The position numbers were made by a program, and so were the translations under genes. This document shows positions 10,730 to 19,742 of a DNA stretch of 64,000 nt, one piece after another (the stretch's first letter is position 1; every line of letters begins with the position of its first letter). Below the pieces are notes generated by a model, which saw only the letters and a program-made list of their open reading frames with translations, did not search any database and was not told where the DNA came from. This stretch comes from Micromonospora pallida. Lineage in GTDB: Bacteria; Actinomycetota; Actinomycetes; Mycobacteriales; Micromonosporaceae. The stretch lies in NCBI RefSeq assembly GCF_900090325.1, contig NZ_FMHW01000002.1:992001-1056000 (forward strand). Direction: 5' to 3'.

Positions 10730-10885
10730 TCGAAGACCATAGTGGATAACCGCAAGGTTCTCGCGGTTGCTCTGAGCGCGATGCGCGTAGATCGGGAAGA
10801 ACGTCCTGTTTGCATGGAACGACCTCTTCCGAACACATAGGATTCGGATGCTACGTCTTGCATAGGCCGGGCAGGCTTTGCGCTT

Positions 10886-12030
10886 GTGTTGGTCGATGAG
10901 ACCATCGGGTGGTGGGCGGGTCTGGACGACCTGCTGGCGCGCATCGCGTACCGGTTTGTTCGTGCGGAGCCCCGCCGGAAGGCGCTCAGCTACCTGGTCG
11001 GGTTGTTGTCGCCGTTGGCGGCGAAGAACGGCTGGACTCTCGCTGAGGCAGCCGGTGACGCGACGCCGGACCGGATGCAGCGGCTGCTCAACCGTTCACT
11101 GTGGGATCCCGACGCGGTCCGCGAAGACCTGTTCGCCTACGTGGCCGAGCATCTCGGCCACGACGACGGAGTGCTGATCGTCGACGAGACCGGCTTCCTG
11201 AAGAAGGGCATCAAGTCGGCCGGGGTGCAACGTCAGTACTCCGGCACGGCCGGGCGGACGGAGAACTGCCAGCTCGGGGTGTTCCTCGCCTACGCCACCC
11301 CGGCAGGTCGCACCCTGGTCGACCGGGAGTTGTACCTGCCGCGCGGCTGGTGCGACGACCCCGCCCGCCGTGCCGAGGCCGCGATCGGCGCCGGGTCGGG
11401 TTCGCCACCAAGCCCGCCCTTGGCCTGCGGATGCTCGGCCGCGCCATCGCCGCTGGCCTGCCGGCCCGGTGGGTCACCGCCGACGAGGCCTACGGCCAGG
11501 ACTCGAAGTTCCGCACCTGGCTGAGGAGCAGCGCGTCGGCTACGTCCTGGCCGTGCCCCGCGGCCAGCGCATCTTCACCGTGATGGGTAGCTCCCGGCTC
11601 GACGTCCTCGCCTCCGGTGCCCCCATCGAGGCGTGGAAGCGGCGCAGCTGCGGCGATGGAGCGAGAGGCCCCCGGCTCTACGACTGGGCCGCGGCCACCC
11701 TGCCGGACACCGGCACCGATGGCTACCGGCACTGGCTGCTGATCCGCCGCAGCATCAGCAACCCCGACGACCGCGCCTACTACCTGTGCTTCGGTCCCGC
11801 CGACACCGACGACAGACCCTAATCCGTGTCGCCGGGACCGCTGGGCGATCGAGGAGTGCTCCCAGAGCGCAAAGACCGAGGTCGGCCTGGACCACTACCA
11901 GGTCCGGCGGCACGACGCCTGGTACCGCCACATAACCGGACTTCTGCGCCCGATCAGGGGCGTGGGTCTGACGCATGCGCACGTCCGCTGCCGCACCCGC
12001 CGGAGTTGTCGGTGGGCCTGCCTATGCTGA
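10886..12030 (+). pseudogene. IS701-family transposase, degenerate
   Basis: The DDE transposase reads through three frames. The N-terminal part is intact to about 11388 ([15 protein letters not shown], with the first catalytic Asp), continues one frame over ([21 protein letters not shown]) to about 11523, then shifts again (RVGYVLAVPRGQ to [12 protein letters not shown]) and once more near 11820 ([19 protein letters not shown]). At least three frameshifts and a shortened C-terminus show decay. It is a distant relative of the two intact IS701 copies at 15287 and 19743, not a third copy of them. No terminal inverted repeats are recognisable. It lies between the DISARM operon and the Argonaute operon. 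Confidence 0.85.
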
Positions 12031-12158
12031 CTCGAGCCACACCTTGACAGCGAAGGATCAGCGCATGGCGTGGAACAAGCGCGTACGAAAGCATCGGCCT
12101 ATCAGACCCGGCCGGGCTGCGACACAGACACCCGCCCTACCGCTGGGGTCGTGATCGG

Positions 12159-13472
12159 ATGCCGAAGCGTAGCGTCCAGCAGCGGGCTGGATACCGGGGC
12201 GAGGCCTTCGTCGACAAGGCCGTCTCCGACGCCGGCCACGTGTGGAACGACACCCGGCGTGACTTCGCGATTGACGGCCAGATCGAGTTCGTGGACACCC
12301 ATCGGGAAGTTACTGGAGTTGCCGTTCTAGCCCAGGTGAAGGCCACGGAAGCTGGGTTTCCGGGCGGGACGCCAACTCATTTCAGGTTCCCGTGCAAGGC
12401 CGACCACATCGACTACTGGTGTCGGCTGGGCAGACCAGTCGTGCTGATCTGCGTGGACCTTCGCAGCCAGCAGGCGTGGTGGAAGCGCGTGGACACCTGG
12501 TTCGCCGACCCCGAGCGCAGGGCGCGCCGCGTCGTCCAGTTCGACAAGTCGGCGGATCGGTTCGATCCAGACGCCTTCAGCGAGATGTCGGCCCTGGGCG
12601 TGCCGATGGGGGAGCAACTTCCGCGGCTAGAGGGCAGCGAGCGGTTGGTCTCGAACCTGCTCACTGTCGAAGGGTTCGCTCCCCTTATCTACGAGGCGTC
12701 GACGCCATGTCGTGACCGGGGCGACGCCTGGGAGCGGATGCGCTCGAACGGCAACAAGTTCGAGGGCGGCTTCCACCTGGCCGCCGGGCGAATCTTCTCA
12801 CTGTGCCGACTGGACGAGGGCCCGCTGGCTATCCTGTGCGACGGCCCGGTGACCTCCATCCCGACCGAGACCTGGGCGAGCACCGAGGATCCCGACCTGC
12901 AGCGCCGCTTCGTGTCCCTGTTGAACTTCACCTTGCGAGCGGCGCACCACCCTGAGCTGGTCTGGCATCTCAAGAAGAAGGTCGTCTACATGCAGGCCCC
13001 ACCCGACCGCTCCAACCGAAGAATTAAGGGCCGCTATCGGGGCAGCCGTGGGCGCAGCTTCTTCACCCCCTATTTCGGGAAGGACGACGAAACGAAGATC
13101 AGCTTCTGTCGTCACTACGCCGCCGGCTTGTACTTCCGCCGCTGGGGCGAGCAGTGGTACTTGGAGATTAACCCCACCTACCACTTCACCATCGACGGCT
13201 GGCGCGATTCTCTGTACGACTCTGAATACGTCAAGAAGATCAAGCGCATGGAGCGCAACAACGCCGTCTACCAGCTCGTGCGCGCCTGGGCCGACTATCT
13301 GCAAGGCGAGGACACCCTGTTCAGCCGCCGAGACGAGCGCATCCGGTTCGGCCAGCTCCTCGAGCTGGACTGCGACGCCACGATCGACGAGACGGTCTGG
13401 ATTCCGCAGGAGCCGGTCCCGAAGCCGAGCGTGAGCGGGCTGACAAAGGGGCTGTGGGAGTTGCCACGATGA
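12159..13472 (+). CDS. DUF4365 nuclease protein, effector partner of short pAgo (SPARDA-type)
   Basis: 437 residues. The N-terminal domain (about 1-170) has the PD-(D/E)XK signature of DUF4365: D39, E43 (IDGQIEF) and Q59-x-K61 (AQVKAT). The C-terminal part (about 200-437) contains a conserved-looking stretch (LYFRRWGEQWYLEINPTYHF) and occupies the position where APAZ sits in SPARDA effectors; I infer but cannot prove that it is APAZ. In described SPARDA systems the DREN-APAZ protein is an indiscriminate DNA/RNA nuclease activated when its Argonaute partner detects invader nucleic acid, killing or arresting the cell. The stop overlaps the Argonaute start (ATGA). The ATG at 12159 has only a weak upstream purine tract. 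Confidence 0.8.
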   Translation: MPKRSVQQRAGYRGEAFVDKAVSDAGHVWNDTRRDFAIDGQIEFVDTHREVTGVAVLAQVKATEAGFPGGTPTHFRFPCKADHIDYWCRLGRPVVLICVDLRSQQAWWKRVDTWFADPERRARRVVQFDKSADRFDPDAFSEMSALGVPMGEQLPRLEGSERLVSNLLTVEGFAPLIYEASTPCRDRGDAWERMRSNGNKFEGGFHLAAGRIFSLCRLDEGPLAILCDGPVTSIPTETWASTEDPDLQRRFVSLLNFTLRAAHHPELVWHLKKKVVYMQAPPDRSNRRIKGRYRGSRGRSFFTPYFGKDDETKISFCRHYAAGLYFRRWGEQWYLEINPTYHFTIDGWRDSLYDSEYVKKIKRMERNNAVYQLVRAWADYLQGEDTLFSRRDERIRFGQLLELDCDATIDETVWIPQEPVPKPSVSGLTKGLWELPR

Positions 13473-14920
13473 GGGCGCACGTGCTTCACGAGCCGGAGCT
13501 GGAGTTTCGCACCGGAAACCGGCACATCGACCCGCGCTACGGCATCAGCGTCTTTGGCCCGGCCGACGCCGACTCCCCGGCCGCGCCGCACCAGATCCCG
13601 GTCGCCCTGGTCGGCCCCGCCCAGGCCATCGATGGCATCCGGAGCTGGTTGCAGCGCTGCCAGAATCAAATCGACGCCAAAGACACGAAGCCCGGGCAGG
13701 AGAACCTCCACCAGCCTTTTCCCGGTTTCAGCAGCGACGCGCAGTTCGGCGCCGAGCTCATCTTCGATGACTCCCTCGTCCGCGAGATCCCCGAGCGCCA
13801 GCTGCGCCGCCTGGCCCGCGCCGACGTCATCTCCGCAACCGCCGATGCGGTCGAGATCTACGCTGATGCCGCCCGATCGCTCGCCGAGACCGGGCGCTGC
13901 CGGGTAGTGATCTGCGCCCGTCCGGATGAGCTTAACGACAGGGAAAACCACCCGCCGTCGGTCGAAGGCGCAGCCGAACACCAGGATGAGCAGGACGAGC
14001 GTGAGGCCGGAGGCGACTTTCATGATCTGCTCAAAGCCACCGCACTCACCCTGCCGGCGCCCCTGCAGCTGATGCGCAGAGAGACCTGGACCGGGGTCCG
14101 GGCCAGGACCGGCGGGCAGGCCGCCCGGCCCTTGCAGGACGAAGCCACCAGGGCCTGGAACTTACACACGGCCCTGTACTACAAGGCCGGCGGGACACCC
14201 TGGCGCATGCAGCGCCACAGCTCAGACCTCGCCACCTGCTACGTCGGCGTCAGCTTCTACCGCACCCAAAGCGGCCAGGAGCTCCACACCGCCGTCGCCC
14301 AGGTATTCAACGAGCGCGGCGACGGCGTCGTCGTACGCGGCGGCACCGCGCAGATCTCCAAGAGCGACCGGCAGCCCCACCTGGCGCTCTCCGACGCCCG
14401 CCGGCTGCTGCTCGACGCGCTGGCCGAGTACCGCAGCACCCACGGCCACCAGCCCGCGCGCATCGCCGTGCACAAGACCTCGAACTTCACCCCCGGCGAG
14501 ATTGATGGCTTCCATGAAGCCGCCGACCAGCGCGACATCGACCACGTCGACATGCTGTGGATCCAGCGACGCGGTGCCCCACACCTATACCGCGCCGGGC
14601 AACTTCCACCCCTGCGGGGTACCACCGTTCAAATGGATGCGCGCACGCTGCTGCTCTACACCCGCGGATCGGTGCCCTACTTCCGTACCTACCCCGGCAT
14701 GTACGTCCCGCAGCCGCTGTTGATCCGGTCAGCATCGCCAGGCACCGACCTGCTAGCCGCCGGCGCCGACATACTCGCCCTATCCAAGATGAACTGGAAC
14801 AACGCCCAACTCGACGAACGCGACCCGCTCACCCTACGCACCGCCTACAGGGTCGGCTCCATCCTCAAGCATGTTCCGACCAACGCTCGAATTGCCACGC
14901 GTTACGCCTACTACATGTAG
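13469..14920 (+). CDS. Short prokaryotic Argonaute (MID-PIWI)
   Basis: 483 residues from the ATG that overlaps the upstream stop; an in-frame GTG 15 bases earlier is less likely given the ATGA coupling. There are no N or PAZ domains. The PIWI part shows YVGVSFYRTQ near residue 255, AVAQVFNERG and VVVRGG just after, AVHKTSNFTPGEIDGF near 334, and a C-terminal signature LALSKMNWNNAQ near 436. The first catalytic Asp of active PIWI domains is replaced (VGVSFYR), as in all short pAgos, so it should bind guide and target but not cut. Together with the DUF4365 gene it forms a SPARDA-like abortive defence module. No other gene appears co-transcribed. Confidence 0.87.
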   Translation: MRAHVLHEPELEFRTGNRHIDPRYGISVFGPADADSPAAPHQIPVALVGPAQAIDGIRSWLQRCQNQIDAKDTKPGQENLHQPFPGFSSDAQFGAELIFDDSLVREIPERQLRRLARADVISATADAVEIYADAARSLAETGRCRVVICARPDELNDRENHPPSVEGAAEHQDEQDEREAGGDFHDLLKATALTLPAPLQLMRRETWTGVRARTGGQAARPLQDEATRAWNLHTALYYKAGGTPWRMQRHSSDLATCYVGVSFYRTQSGQELHTAVAQVFNERGDGVVVRGGTAQISKSDRQPHLALSDARRLLLDALAEYRSTHGHQPARIAVHKTSNFTPGEIDGFHEAADQRDIDHVDMLWIQRRGAPHLYRAGQLPPLRGTTVQMDARTLLLYTRGSVPYFRTYPGMYVPQPLLIRSASPGTDLLAAGADILALSKMNWNNAQLDERDPLTLRTAYRVGSILKHVPTNARIATRYAYYM

Positions 14921-15282
14921 AGCTACAGGGTGCGGGACACCGAATTGCCTGACGGCGTCATCCTCAGAGTCCTGCGCCATGTGCCGCAGGCATTGCCGAT
15001 GAGTTTCGTCGACCTGTTCCGGCGGCAAGGCGCCGAGGTAACGCCGATCGATATCGGGGGAAGCGGGTCGCGGCTGGGCTCGTCGGCAGTCCGGCCGTCC
15101 GAGCAATGCCCGTCACGGTAGCTCGACTGTGACAGCCCGCTGGTGGACGCCCCGCCGCGATTGTCAGCCTGCGGCAGGGGCCCCGATGCTGTAGCGCTCG
15201 CCCGCGGACCTACGGAACGATGGATGCTGCGAGATCGCACGTCGAATCGCCGTAGCGGTGGCTCGCTGGCTCGAGTGTTGCC
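14921..15282. other. Intergenic gap after the Argonaute gene
   Basis: About 360 bases with no convincing gene. A minus-strand open frame through 14834-15106 (YLGALPPEQVDETHRQ) has protein-like composition but crosses the Argonaute 3' end and matches nothing I recognise. No clear terminator hairpin was seen. Confidence 0.4.
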
Positions 15283-15286
15283 CTAG

Positions 15287-16744
15287 TACGGCAGCCGCCG
15301 ATCGGGATCATGACTGGAGTTCGAGGTTGAGGCGTCGGGTGTAGTGGGATCGTCGGGCTCGGGCTTGATGCCCGCGTCGCCACCGTGACCAGTGCAAACG
15401 GTGGGCGAGGTCGCTGATCGGGCGGATGATGAAGGTGTTGATCAGCCGGCGGACTTCGTTGACGGTGAGCTTGATCAGCCCGGTGTCTCCCGAGTTGTCG
15501 ATGTCGCGTGCGGCGGCGGCGTCGGAGGCGCAGATCGCCAGGACGGCGAGGGCTGCCAGGACGAGTGTGGTGAAGCGGTGCCAGGAGTCCCAGCGGCGGA
15601 CCTGGTGCTGGTCCAGACCGACCTGACTCTTGGCGGCCTGGAAGCTCTCTTCGACGGTCCAGCGGATTCCTGCCACCCGCACGAGCTGCGCGAGGGTGGC
15701 CGGGTGTCGGGTCCAGCACCGGTAGAAGGCCAACTCTCCGGTGGAGGTGTTGCGGCGGATCAGGAGGCTGTGCCGGCCGCCGTCGTCGGGGTCGGCGTCC
15801 GTGGTGACCTGATCGAGCCAGGCCCAGTCGTAGTAGCGGGGCCCTTTCGATCCGGTCCCTGCGCTGCGGCGCTGCCACGCTGAGGCGGGTAGTTCGGCGG
15901 CGATCCGGTCGGCGCGAACCTTGACCTTGCCGCCGTCGAGGGGCACCAGGTGGCTGCGGGACACGGCCAGGACGTAGCCCAGCCGGTGTCCGCGCAGGTG
16001 GGCACGGAAGACGCTGCTGTTGCCGTAGGCCTCGTCCGCGGCGGCCCACGCCACCGGCACGCTGGCGTCGACCGCCGCGGTGATCATGTCGGCGGCCAAC
16101 TCGGACTTCGTGGCGAACCCGACCTCGTCCGGGACACCGGCGCCCTGGCAGCGGCCCCGGTCCTCGGTCCACGACACCGGCAGGTAGACCCTGCGGTCGA
16201 TCAGCGTGTGCCCGTCCCGGCCCGCATAGCCGAGGAACACCCCGACCTGCGCGTTCTCGATCCTGCCGGCGGTGCCGGTGTACTGGCGTTGCACCCCGAC
16301 CGAGTGAACGCCCTTCTTCAGATCACCGGTCTCGTCAACGACCAGGACCGCGTCCGGGGCGCCGAACCGGCCCACGATCACCTGGCGCAGGTCGTCACGG
16401 ACGGCGTCGGCGTCCCACACCGCCCGATACAACAGCCGCTGCATCGCATCCGGCCGGGCATGTCCGGCCTGCTCCGCCAACTGCCAACACGTCTTGACCT
16501 CGATATCCGACAGCAGCCCCGCCACGAACGCCGCCGCCGTCCGACGCGGCTCGACCCGCCCGAACCGGCCCGCGAACGAGGCGCACACCCCGGCCAGAAC
16601 CCGCTCCCACCCACCAGGGTTTACGCTGTGGCACGCGGCCACCGCCAGATCTGAAGTTATGTCCACAACGTACAGACGATCACGCGGTGGCCGCCTCGCG
16701 TCCACCCCTCGCGACCAGCGACATCTCAAACGGCGGCTGCCGTA
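15287..16744 (-). mobile_element. IS701-family insertion sequence, copy A (complete)
   Basis: 1458 bp. The left end starts TACGGCAGCCGCCG and the right end is its reverse complement, giving a 14-bp terminal inverted repeat. CTAG flanks both sides (15283-15286 and 16745-16748), a 4-bp target duplication of the YTAR type typical of IS701. The single transposase gene fills the element. It is closely related but not identical to copy B (19743-21197), so the two are separate insertions rather than one recent duplication. Confidence 0.93.
15308..16729 (-). CDS. IS701-family DDE transposase (copy A)
   Basis: 473 residues with an intact frame. The catalytic triad is visible: Asp in VLVVDETGDLKKG, Asp in AWAAADEAYGNSS, and Glu in WTVEESFQAAKSQVG. 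The fold is the RNase H-like DDE_5 type. The residues before VDITSDLAVAACHSV may be upstream of the true start, since copy B begins later by comparison. The gene is probably functional, as both element ends and the target duplication are preserved. Confidence 0.92.
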   Translation of the reverse strand: MRCRWSRGVDARRPPRDRLYVVDITSDLAVAACHSVNPGGWERVLAGVCASFAGRFGRVEPRRTAAAFVAGLLSDIEVKTCWQLAEQAGHARPDAMQRLLYRAVWDADAVRDDLRQVIVGRFGAPDAVLVVDETGDLKKGVHSVGVQRQYTGTAGRIENAQVGVFLGYAGRDGHTLIDRRVYLPVSWTEDRGRCQGAGVPDEVGFATKSELAADMITAAVDASVPVAWAAADEAYGNSSVFRAHLRGHRLGYVLAVSRSHLVPLDGGKVKVRADRIAAELPASAWQRRSAGTGSKGPRYYDWAWLDQVTTDADPDDGGRHSLLIRRNTSTGELAFYRCWTRHPATLAQLVRVAGIRWTVEESFQAAKSQVGLDQHQVRRWDSWHRFTTLVLAALAVLAICASDAAAARDIDNSGDTGLIKLTVNEVRRLINTFIIRPISDLAHRLHWSRWRRGHQARARRSHYTRRLNLELQS

Positions 16745-17112
16745 CTAGGACGCTCTAGAGAGCGTGCGTCAGCATCTCCGACCTGCACGAACCGTGCGAG
16801 GGAGAAGCGGCGGTACCGACACATCGGGAGACGCTCGCTAGCGGTCGGGACCAGGGCCGGGAGGACCTGGACCGCAGTGCCACGCATGTTGATCGCAGAG
16901 ACCCGCTCGGCTGGGGTTGACTCCGGGTCTGTCTGGATCGCGGCGGCACCGGAGGGTGCCGCAATGGTCGTTGTGATGGCCAACCTGCACATCCGGGCCT
17001 GTATTAGAGGTATTGGAGGCGCGTGTCGCCCTGTTGCGCTCGGGTCGGTGGTCTGCTGCGGCGGGGATAATCGGGCGACGGCAGGGTGGGCGGATCACCA
17101 GAATCGTGGGTC
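16745..17112. other. Gap between IS701 copy A and ATP-grasp gene
   Basis: About 370 bases. A minus-strand open frame (16726-16992, reading MCRLAITTTIAAPSG) has uneven composition and no recognisable domain, and its 3' end runs into the IS. I do not call it a gene. No RNA or promoter was recognised. Confidence 0.35.
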
Positions 17113-17937
17113 ATGACCATCGCTGTCCCCGTCGCCGATTTCCTGGTGGTGCCCCCACGCCTTGACCGGACCGCCGAACTGCATGCCGAGGCGGCCTGGC
17201 GACGAGGCTTGGCGGTGGAGCACCTGTCCAGTCCGGTCGTGCCGGCCCGGCTGCGGCATGCCGTGGGTGGGCACCTCTACGGCGGGCCCAGCTTCGCTGG
17301 TGCGGTCGCTGAGGATCTCGACCTGGCGCTGCTCGAACCGGCTGACGACTGGCTGGCGCGGTTGCCGTACGAGTACACCCATCGCGACATCATCCTGACC
17401 ACTCTCGGCGAGGCGCGCTGGTCCCGTACGCCGATGTTCGTCAAGCAGCCCCGGGACAAGACTTTGCCGGCTGGTGTCTATGCCGACGGCTCCCGCCTGC
17501 CCGGTAACGAGCGCTACCCCGCCGACACTCCGGTGCTGGTCAGCGAGATCGTGACGTTCCTGGTGGAGTACCGGCTGTTCGTCCTCGACGGCGTGGTGCA
17601 CGCCGCCAGCCGCTACGCCGTCAACGGCCGGCTCGACCCGGCTCCCCTCGACGCCTGCGCGCACCGGACCGCTGTGCTCGACTTCGCCGCCAGCCTGCTC
17701 GGCGCCTGCGCGGACAGCTTGCCCAGCGCGGTCGTCGTCGACGTCGGCCTCGCCAGCGACGCCGACCGGGGCGACGAACACTGGGCCGTGGTGGAGGCGA
17801 ACATGGCCTGGTTCAGCACCAGCTACGCCGCCAACCCCGACCAGGTCCTTGACGTGGTGCTCCGCGCCGCCGGACCACGCCACCGCCTGACACCCCACGA
17901 CCAAGCGTTCACCCGACCTCCCACCACCGCCGGATAG
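17113..17937 (+). CDS. ATP-grasp domain protein (R2K clade-like)
   Basis: 274 residues from the ATG at 17113; an in-frame GTG at 17086 would add nine residues of poor composition. Features fit the short ATP-grasp R2K type: FVKQPRDKTLPAGVY (nucleotide lysine region), VSEIVTFLVEYRLFVLDG in the middle, and WAVVEANMAWFS near the C-terminus with the metal-binding E-x-N. Such proteins ligate carboxylates to amines, sometimes in peptide tailoring. No precursor peptide or transporter is adjacent here, so its substrate is unknown. It sits alone inside the island. Confidence 0.75.
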   Translation: MTIAVPVADFLVVPPRLDRTAELHAEAAWRRGLAVEHLSSPVVPARLRHAVGGHLYGGPSFAGAVAEDLDLALLEPADDWLARLPYEYTHRDIILTTLGEARWSRTPMFVKQPRDKTLPAGVYADGSRLPGNERYPADTPVLVSEIVTFLVEYRLFVLDGVVHAASRYAVNGRLDPAPLDACAHRTAVLDFAASLLGACADSLPSAVVVDVGLASDADRGDEHWAVVEANMAWFSTSYAANPDQVLDVVLRAAGPRHRLTPHDQAFTRPPTTAG

Positions 17938-18041
17938 CCGCCCCTCCCATCGCGGCCAATGTCGGCACCCAGAGAAACGGGCAACCTCTCGGACTCGCGC
18001 TCATCGGCCGGTGGGGACGTCTGGGCCGGTTAGGGCGAGTG

Positions 18042-18293
18042 CTACGACCGGCCTCGGGTGAAGGTCACCAGCTCGCGCGTCAGGTCGACCGTTTCGACGT
18101 TCCATCCGGCGTTCAGCCACGCGTGTGCTTGGACGCGTGTCCGGTGGGAGGTGTTGCCCCACCATGTCCTGTCGTACCGGGCGCTCGGCGGCAAGCGTGC
18201 GCCGAGAACTTCCTCCAGCCGCTGGAACGACATCCGGATCTCGCCTCGTTCGTGCCGCTTCAGGAAGTCGGTCAGGGGGTCGTACTTCGCCAT
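18042..18293 (-). CDS. Small DUF7662-like protein
   Basis: 83 residues starting MAKYDPLTDFLKRHE and containing LPPSARYDRTWWGNTS and AHAWLNAGWNVETVDL. This layout (KYDPL start, PPSAR, WW, AWL.AGW) matches a widespread small family I recall as DUF7662, often found near mobile elements and restriction genes. Function is unknown. There is no partner gene within 100 bases on the same strand. The start ATG is clear, with a weak purine stretch upstream. Confidence 0.65.
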   Translation of the reverse strand: MAKYDPLTDFLKRHERGEIRMSFQRLEEVLGARLPPSARYDRTWWGNTSHRTRVQAHAWLNAGWNVETVDLTRELVTFTRGRS

Positions 18294-18576
18294 AGCGAAG
18301 CTCTCCCGGCTCGTCGACGTGGTTCGCGCCTGTTGCGTAGGGGTTCACGACGACGTCGGCCTGACTGTAGCCCCTGGCAGCCGAGAGCGCGCGGGCTCAC
18401 ATCGGCTGCTTGTGGCCGGCGTGTTGATGGAGGGTTCCGGCAGCAGTCGGGCCGCGGTTGACCGCCGGGGCCCTTCCCGGTGCGAGCAAGTTGGTCATGT
18501 CGTTGACGGGGCGCTGGCGGGGGAGCGGTGCGGGTGGCGGTTGGAAACGCCATGACGGCGGCCCCCGTTTACCCCC
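18294..18576. other. Gap, nothing recognised
   Basis: About 280 bases. Open frames on both strands overlap with low-complexity arginine- and proline-rich translations, typical of non-coding high-GC DNA. No domain, hairpin or promoter stood out. Confidence 0.4.
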
Positions 18577-18631
18577 CGAAAACCCTGGCCCGACAGTGAC
18601 TAGCAGTGACAAGAGGTGGTTGCTGTCCGAG
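18577..18631 (+). repeat. Dispersed repeat, copy 1
   Basis: About 55 bp that recur at 46984-47041 in the same orientation with roughly nine differences. Shared blocks include CCCCCCGAAAACCCT and CAGTGACAAGA. Copy 2 lies directly after the end of an IS110 remnant; here no IS110 is adjacent. It may be a common insertion target or the fossil end of a mobile element. Confidence 0.6.
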
Positions 18632-18699
18632 CATGTCTGTGCAGGTAAATGCTTACTTGTGGCGATTGATGACAAGCTTTGGATGGCTACGGTTGGTAA

Positions 18700-18734
18700 C
18701 AAGGGGTCGTCGGGTCAAATCCGGCCGTCCCGAC
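18700..18734 (+). other. tRNA-Pro 3'-end fragment (candidate att site)
   Basis: A 35-base stretch starting CAAGGGGTCGTCGG and ending CCGGCCGTCCCGAC matches, as I recall it, the variable loop, T arm and acceptor 3' strand of actinobacterial tRNA-Pro, with one change in the T loop (GGTCAAATCC instead of GGTTCAAATCC). The 5' half of a tRNA is absent. Such 3' fragments are left where an integrative element recombined into a tRNA gene. A broken serine recombinase lies immediately to its right. Confidence 0.6.
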
Positions 18735-18949
18735 AGGTTCAAGGCCCTTGCCAGCGGAAACCCGGCCATTGATGGTCGACTGGACCGTGCCCCCTGATCC
18801 CTGCCGACGGATCCTGAGGGAGATCGAAAGGAAGTGCACCCAGCGACCGCTTGACAAACAGAGGCGCTATCAGTTGTCCGCCGGTGCCACCCGGCCCGGC
18901 TACAACACTCCCGAACATCCCTACGGCAGGGGAGCAAGTCATACCGAGC

Positions 18950-19640
18950 CAGGCGACCGGTGAAGGCGGTGGCGAGCCAGGTGTCGAGTGGTGCGATGAG
19001 GGCGTCTTCGCGTAGGTAGACGTTGCGGGGGTGGTCGACGTTGTTGGCGAGGGCGTATTCCTGGGGGAACCGGCAGCGGTAGTAGGCGTCGCCGTGGTTG
19101 TGTTGGCCCTGCATGCGGCGTTGGCAGGCGGCGCATTAGACGAGTCCGCGGAACATGTACGGGTTGCGGGCGCGTCGGAGCCGTTGGTTGCCGGATTCTC
19201 GTCGCGCGCGTTGGCCGAGGAGGGTCTGTGCCTGTTCGAAGGTGGTGTCGTCGATGAGGGGTGGGTGGACGATCTCTTTGGAGGTGATCCACTTGTCGCG
19301 TTTGTTCCAGCGCATGACGCCGGTGTGGCCGAGGGCGACGTCGTCGACGTCGAGGAGTACCTCGTCGGTGCGTTGTTTGTTCCAGACTTGCCGTCCGGTG
19401 TAGCGGGGGTTGGTGAGGATTACGCGGATGGCGCTCTTGGACCAGGCGATGCCGCTGCGGTGTGGGTTGCGGGCGCGGTCGTGTGCTGAGGGGCACGGGA
19501 CGTGGTTGGCGGTCAGTCCTTCGGCGATGGCGAAGAGTCCGTAGCCAGTGCCGTAGCGGATTGGTGGGCTGCCATTGGTGGATGTCCTCCGAGAGTTGGC
19601 CGTGTGCCGGTCGTTCTGCTGGGCAAAGAGAAGTGGCCAG
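18950..19640 (-). pseudogene. Serine recombinase remnant (recombinase and zinc-ribbon domains)
   Basis: Minus-strand fragment of a large serine recombinase. It begins in the recombinase domain (EGLTANHVPCPSAHDRARN, WSKSAIRVILTNPRYTGRQ, RWNKRDKWITSKE), reads through NPYMFRGLV, meets an in-frame TAA at 19136-19138, then continues in the same frame with a zinc-ribbon start (CAACQRRMQG) and YYRCRFPQEYALANN. The N-terminal catalytic domain is missing, cut close to the tRNA-Arg fragment at 19715, and the C-terminus dissolves after about 18950. It was probably the integrase of an element once bounded by the nearby tRNA fragments. It cannot be active. Confidence 0.85.
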
Positions 19641-19742
19641 TGCGTTGGGCACTGGCCACTCGTTGAGCAGGGCACGTTGGACCGCCGGTTGTTGAGAGGT
19701 CCCTTGCTGTTGGGGCATCTGACTACGGAATCAGAAGGTTAG

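Noticed and set aside
16726..16992. 88-codon minus-strand frame next to IS701 copy A
   Set aside because: No RBS, no domain, and its end runs across the IS right terminus, so the reading is a junction artefact.
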